In this document: positions 60,294 through 64,000 of the stretch, one piece after another
Layout: every line of letters begins with the position of its first letter
Numbering within the stretch: the stretch's first letter is position 1
NCBI RefSeq assembly: GCF_000143985.1
Contig: NC_014364.1
Location: 806,001-870,000 of the forward strand
Length of the DNA stretch: 64,000 nucleotides
Direction: 5' to 3'
Source of the DNA: Sediminispirochaeta smaragdinae DSM 11293
GTDB lineage: Bacteria > Spirochaetota > Spirochaetia > DSM-16054 > Sediminispirochaetaceae
The notes under the pieces: generated by a model
The model's input: only the letters and a program-made list of their open reading frames with translations
What the model was told of the DNA's origin: nothing
Databases searched by the model: none
Made by a program: the position numbers and the translations under genes

Positions 60294-61256
60294 ATGATGA
60301 AGAAAACATTAAGAGCAGCAAAAAAGCAAACATGTATCGGGGGGAACCTTTTCCAGGCACTGTTGCCCTATATCGGCCTTTTCCTACTGGTACTGATCTT
60401 CGGTGTAATGACGAATTTCACCTCTGTTTCTCTGAGAAACCTGCGGTTGATTGTTCAACAGTCTTATGTCCTGATCATCTGTTCCATCGGCGTCTTTTTT
60501 ATTATGACAATGGGAAGCCTCGATTTTTCCCAGGGCTCCATCATTGGTGTCGCTTCCATTGCTATTGCCTTCTTGGCGCAATGTAATCTTGCCTTGGCTG
60601 TCATTGTCGGAATAGTGATAGGCGCGGCTATCGGCTTCATAAACGGATTTCTATTTGTGAAGTTCAAGGTCAGTTCGTTTATCGTCACGATCTGTACAAT
60701 GTTTATCTTCCGCGGCGTATGTGCGTTTCTCACGACGGAAAAGCCGATGTCTGCCCCCATGTATATGTACTCACTTGATCAATTGTACATTTTCGTGCCG
60801 GTGGTTGCCGTCATACTCGGGCTAGGCTGGTTTTTGTTTAGCGGGACCTCTTTTGGAAGAAAGGTAAAGGCAATTGGGGCTGGAGAGACGGCGGCTAAGT
60901 TTTCTGGAATAAGAGTCGCGAGTACAAAAATCTTTGTCTATACGCTGGCCGGTGCCCTCGCCGGGTTTGCTGCGACGATCAACACCATCCGCGTCGGCTC
61001 CATAACAGCTACTTCAGGTACATTGTTGGAGACGAATATTATGATTTCACTTGTTCTAGGAGGCATGCCGGTAACGGGAGGTTCTAAGAATAGATTCAGC
61101 AGTGTGGTCGTAGGCGTACTATTGTTCGCCGTCTTAAATAACGGTCTGGCCCTGTTGCAGATTGATCCCAATATACAGCAGCTGATACGGGGCGTCTTAT
61201 TTTTGGCTATTGTGGTAGCAACAACCGATAGGAATGTTGCTATTGTCGTAAAATAA
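60294..61256 (+). CDS. CUT2 sugar ABC transporter permease (second of two)
   Basis: A 320-aa RbsC-type permease with FIMTMGSLDFSQGSIIGVASI and LVLGGMPVTGGSKNRF. It starts 9 bases after the ATPase with AAGGGT upstream; the second ATG at 60297 is equally possible. Partner of the permease at 57806. Confidence 0.92.
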   Translation: MMKKTLRAAKKQTCIGGNLFQALLPYIGLFLLVLIFGVMTNFTSVSLRNLRLIVQQSYVLIICSIGVFFIMTMGSLDFSQGSIIGVASIAIAFLAQCNLALAVIVGIVIGAAIGFINGFLFVKFKVSSFIVTICTMFIFRGVCAFLTTEKPMSAPMYMYSLDQLYIFVPVVAVILGLGWFLFSGTSFGRKVKAIGAGETAAKFSGIRVASTKIFVYTLAGALAGFAATINTIRVGSITATSGTLLETNIMISLVLGGMPVTGGSKNRFSSVVVGVLLFAVLNNGLALLQIDPNIQQLIRGVLFLAIVVATTDRNVAIVVK

Positions 61257-61273
61257 TTTTAAGAGGTATTAAC

Positions 61274-62620
61274 ATGACAAAGGTAGTGATTATCGGTGCT
61301 GGCAGTGCAATGTTTACGAAGAACCTGGTTGGAGATCTCTTGTACTACGACGATATGGAGATCGACAACATTTCTCTGGTCGATATCGATGCGGAGAAAC
61401 TGGCTGTCATGGAAAAGGTAACGAAAAAGATCGTGAAACAGTTCGGCAGAAAAACTGTTGTTGAATCTAGTACCGATCGATGCAAAGTTCTAAAAGATGC
61501 AACATTTGTAACCAGTACAGTTGGCGTCGGTGGTGTTGAGATGTACGAGAAGGATCTTGAAATCCCCGACAAATACGGACTGCACCAGTGCGTGGGGGAC
61601 ATCATTGGTCCCGGGGGAATGTTCAGGTTTCTAAGGGCCTACCCCGTACTTCTCGATATCTGTAAGGATATGGAAAGGCTTTGTCCCGATGCATATTTCT
61701 TCAACTACACAAACCCAATGGCACCTCTGTGTCTTGCTCTGAACCATGCAACTTCCATCAAGGTTTTCGGCTTCTGCCACAACGTCCAGAGTACCGCCTT
61801 GCAGCTCTCAGCCTATATGGGTGTTGACCGAAGTCGGGTCTCCTACTGGGCGGCCGGTATAAATCATATGGACTGGTTTCTGCAACTGAAGGTGGACGGC
61901 AAGGATGCATATCCCCAACTCAAGGAAATCTCCAAGGACAAGGAGAAGGTGAAGAAGCTCTGGCAAGTAGAACCGGATTACAGCAAGTATGAACTTGACC
62001 CCCATGTCAGGCTTGTCGACCTCATCAGGTTCGAGGTCATGGACAACTTCGGGAAGTATGTTTCAGAATCACCTTTTCATATGGGGGAATATTGTCCCTA
62101 TTTCCGCAAGAATCCGGACATGATCAAGGAATATCAGGTGGATGACAGATGGTGGCTGAGGCATGAAAAATACACCGATGTCTACTACCACAAACTTGTC
62201 GGGATGCTGGAATCGGGCGAAGACATCGAGGTTGCGAAGACCTTTGAATATGCGCCGGAGATCATTCATGCCTATGTGACGGGCAAACCCTTCAGGGCAA
62301 ATCTCAACGTGAAGAACACCGGCCTGATTCCGAACCTGCCGGCCGATTCGGTTGTCGAAGTTGCCTGTTACACCGACAGCGAGGGGATCCATCCCTGTTA
62401 CGTGGGTGAAATACCTCAACAGCTTGCGGCATTGAATATAACCAACATCAACATGCACAAACTCATGGCCATGGCAGGGAACGAAAAAAAGCTATCCATG
62501 ATATACGATGCTGTGAAGATGGATCCGCTAACAGCCGCTATGTGCACATTGGGCCAGATCAACGACATGGTTGCAGAGCTCATTGAAGCCAACAAAGAGT
62601 ACTTGAAAGACTTTACCTGA
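61274..62620 (+). CDS. Glycoside hydrolase family 4 (alpha-galactosidase/alpha-galacturonidase-like)
   Basis: A 448-aa GH4 enzyme. The NAD motif is VIIGAGSAMF; the metal cysteine lies in GFCHNVQSTALQL and the metal histidine in AGINHMDWF. The CHNVQ form is that of MelA-type alpha-galactosidases and galacturonidases, which act on unphosphorylated glycosides, in contrast to the GICDAP form of the GH4 at 6985. AAGAGG precedes the ATG. It is the only enzyme in the AraR-controlled operon, so the imported compound is probably a small glycoside split inside the cell. An uncommon pectin- or hemicellulose-derived disaccharide would fit. Confidence 0.92.
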   Translation: MTKVVIIGAGSAMFTKNLVGDLLYYDDMEIDNISLVDIDAEKLAVMEKVTKKIVKQFGRKTVVESSTDRCKVLKDATFVTSTVGVGGVEMYEKDLEIPDKYGLHQCVGDIIGPGGMFRFLRAYPVLLDICKDMERLCPDAYFFNYTNPMAPLCLALNHATSIKVFGFCHNVQSTALQLSAYMGVDRSRVSYWAAGINHMDWFLQLKVDGKDAYPQLKEISKDKEKVKKLWQVEPDYSKYELDPHVRLVDLIRFEVMDNFGKYVSESPFHMGEYCPYFRKNPDMIKEYQVDDRWWLRHEKYTDVYYHKLVGMLESGEDIEVAKTFEYAPEIIHAYVTGKPFRANLNVKNTGLIPNLPADSVVEVACYTDSEGIHPCYVGEIPQQLAALNITNINMHKLMAMAGNEKKLSMIYDAVKMDPLTAAMCTLGQINDMVAELIEANKEYLKDFT

Positions 62621-62636
62621 TTTCGTTTTGCCTGTT

Positions 62637-62672
62637 GTCGCCGTCGACGTCACTCAAGACGTCCGCGGCGAC
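62637..62672 (+). terminator. Stem-loop after the GH4 gene
   Basis: GTCGCCG / CGGCGAC and, inside it, GACGTC / GACGTC with a 6-base loop, separated by a 2x2 internal loop. The hairpin starts 17 bases after the stop codon. No T-run follows. The remaining bases to 62823 hold nothing recognisable. Confidence 0.65.
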
Positions 62673-62823
62673 GATCTAAGGTGTGTGGGAGTAACGATCA
62701 GCCATCGCGTCGGACATGTGACCTATTGCTCGTTGAAAGACCGAATTATCAAAATACCGCCACGAGTGGAAAGTAATTAGTTTCGTGTATCTATTTGCCA
62801 GAAAACGAAACATGCCTTCATGT

Positions 62824-62845
62824 ACCACCAGGATTCCGAACACTA
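62824..62845. repeat. Short solitary copy of the dispersed repeat end
   Basis: ACCACCAGGATTC followed by CGAACACTA, the 21-bp unit that forms the ends of the MITE-like element at 31409-31558 and the first bases of the long repeats. It stands alone 8 bases before the permease stop codon. Confidence 0.75.
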
Positions 62846-62853
62846 CGTAACCG

Positions 62854-63753
62854 TTACTTGTTGGAACTCAGCGCATACCCCTTCATAAAAGCATGATACA
62901 GCAGGGAGAAGATAATCAAGGGCGGTATCATAGCGATGATGGCTCCGGCCATAACCTCTCCCCAGGCCACTGAATCGCCGATTGAGATGATTTTATTCAT
63001 CCCCACCTGAACCACCTGATTGGCGTCGTACCGGACAATCACCCTTGGCCAGAGATATTGGTTCCAGACATAGACAAACTGAATCAACGCCAGGGCTCCG
63101 ATGGTGTTCCAGCTCATGGGAATCAGGATGTGGAAGATAAAGCCTATTGGGCCGGTTCCGTCTATTCTGGAAGAATCAACCAGGGAACGGGGAACGGAGT
63201 TGAAGTGCTGGATGAAAAGAAAGACACCTGTTGCAGAGGCGAGAAAGGGAACGATGATGGCAAGGTTTGTGTTGGACCAGCCGAAACCGTATGCAATGGG
63301 ATGAAACAGCAGTTTGACGGGGTTGAAAAACCAGGAAGCCCATTGGAGGAAGCTGGCGGCCGGCTGGTTTGCGATCAGGTTGAACAGCCCGAGGATCAGC
63401 ACCTCGGTTGGCATCATGAGCGTTACGATAATAAAAATAAAGATGATTTTCTTGCCTCTGAATTTGAAATAGACCAGGGAAAAGGCAGCAAGAAAGGAAA
63501 GAATGATCTTTCCTATCGTAACATAAAAGGAGATTACCAGGGAGTTTTTCATGTAGATCCAGAGCTTGTAATCGAGAAAGGCCCGCTTGAAATTGTGAAG
63601 AAAGCTTGTCCCTATCCCCATCGAGGGAGAGAGAACCTGCTCGGTATTTTGAGTCGATTTTATGAGCGCGAATACGATGGGAAAGCAGACGAGAATAACC
63701 GCTGCAATGAGAACGAGGTGAACCCATACGGGATCTTTTTTTCTTTTGTTCAT
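62854..63753 (-). CDS. CUT1 ABC transporter permease (UgpE/MalG type)
   Basis: A 299-aa permease with six predicted helices and the coupling-loop region VDSSRIDGTGPIGFIFHILIP, in which Asp-Ser replaces the usual Glu-Ala. The WNQYLWPRVIV segment is like glycerol-3-phosphate (UgpE) permeases. It follows the partly seen permease by 4 bases on the minus strand. Confidence 0.92.
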   Translation of the reverse strand: MNKRKKDPVWVHLVLIAAVILVCFPIVFALIKSTQNTEQVLSPSMGIGTSFLHNFKRAFLDYKLWIYMKNSLVISFYVTIGKIILSFLAAFSLVYFKFRGKKIIFIFIIVTLMMPTEVLILGLFNLIANQPAASFLQWASWFFNPVKLLFHPIAYGFGWSNTNLAIIVPFLASATGVFLFIQHFNSVPRSLVDSSRIDGTGPIGFIFHILIPMSWNTIGALALIQFVYVWNQYLWPRVIVRYDANQVVQVGMNKIISIGDSVAWGEVMAGAIIAMIPPLIIFSLLYHAFMKGYALSSNK

Positions 63754-63757
63754 ATCC

Positions 63758-64000
63758 TTACCCCTGATAGTGGATGCCTTTGCCCATGGATGAGAACTGA
63801 AAATAGGCGACGATCCCCACCATGATGGTCAGGATGACGCTTTCCGCTGCCGCAAAGCCCATATTGCTGCTTCCTCCAAAGCCATCCTGAAACACCTTGT
63901 ACATGAGGGTTGTGGTGATCCCCGTTTTGTCCAGTACGTTCGGAGGGCCGACAGGGCCTCCGCTTGTGAGGATGTCGATAAGCCCGAAGGTCTCAAAAAA
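63758..64000 (-). CDS. CUT1 ABC transporter permease (UgpA/MalF type), 5' part outside the window
   Basis: The last 80 codons of a permease, open to the window end. It contains the typical TSGGPVGPP region and TTLMYKVFQDGF followed by GFAAAESVILTIMV, which resembles UgpA. It is the upstream partner of the permease at 62854; a binding-protein gene is expected further upstream, beyond the window. Confidence 0.88.
   Translation of the reverse strand, partial: FFETFGLIDILTSGGPVGPPNVLDKTGITTTLMYKVFQDGFGGSSNMGFAAAESVILTIMVGIVAYFQFSSMGKGIHYQG

Noticed and set aside
5121-62845. CRISPR array or integron attC sites for the CCACCAGGATTC repeats
   Set aside because: Copies are kilobases apart with no regular spacers, and no cas or integrase genes are present.

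Overview
The window reads as chromosomal DNA of a free-living Spirochaetota bacterium (Spirochaeta/Sediminispirochaeta/Treponema type). The main clue is that six solute-binding proteins from different families share the same stretch after the signal peptide, an alanine- or glycine-rich end followed by G-[QSD]-[QS]-E (for example FANGQQE, FANGDQE, GAGSQEA), which is typical of spirochaete exported proteins. No rRNA, tRNA, CRISPR array or intact transposase was seen. The genus is an inference.

Almost the whole window is carbon-source uptake and catabolism, arranged as self-contained islands, each with a transporter, its enzymes and its own regulator. (1) 1-5119, plus strand: end of a TctA permease, HIT protein, 2-hydroxyacid dehydrogenase, LacI regulator, PfkB-like protein, second LacI regulator. 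(2) 5273-11761, minus strand: LacI regulator, then CUT1 binding protein, PfkB kinase, GH4 glycosidase and two permeases. (3) 12020-14127: an ALDH3-type aldehyde dehydrogenase and a LacI remnant without its DNA-binding domain. (4) 14369-23451: FadR-type regulator, two DapA/NAL-family lyases, a polar amino-acid ABC transporter, class V aminotransferase, ribokinase-like kinase, SIS isomerase and RbsD/FucU protein. (5) 23594-28644: GntR regulator divergent from a third DapA-family lyase with a CUT1 transporter. (6) 28788-31184: an exported protein with two tyrosine-phosphatase domains and a LysM. (7) 31185-31832: a gene-poor stretch with a GC-rich block, a MITE-like element and a gene remnant. (8) 31833-39947: P-loop kinase, CUT1 transporter, SorC regulator, PfkB kinase, FGGY kinase and class II aldolase. 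(9) 40009-47627: a convergent operon with CUT2 transporter, allulose-phosphate epimerase-like enzyme, P-loop kinase, ROK kinase and class II aldolase, plus a divergent DeoR regulator. (10) 47913-55166: an enolase-superfamily dehydratase, iron alcohol dehydrogenase, TctABC transporter and an aberrant ketol-acid reductoisomerase homologue, divergent from a GntR regulator. (11) 55271-62620: AraR-type regulator, CUT2 transporter with two different permeases, and a GH4 glycosidase. (12) 62854-64000, minus strand: two CUT1 permeases of UgpA/UgpE type, the first cut by the window edge.

Several islands carry readable control DNA: promoters with near-consensus -35/-10 boxes next to palindromic operators (10662, 14341, 15095, 24320/24380, 32498, 54400, 55244/56368). 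Every complete binding-protein gene that is followed by another gene of its operon has a stem-loop right behind it, which probably sets the binding protein to permease ratio. A dispersed repeat beginning with CCACCAGGATTC occurs five times between genes.

The strongest candidates for undescribed biology are the catabolic operon with the ketol-acid reductoisomerase homologue (47913-54333) and the DapA/aminotransferase/ribokinase/SIS/FucU operon (14369-23451). Substrates cannot be fixed from sequence alone.
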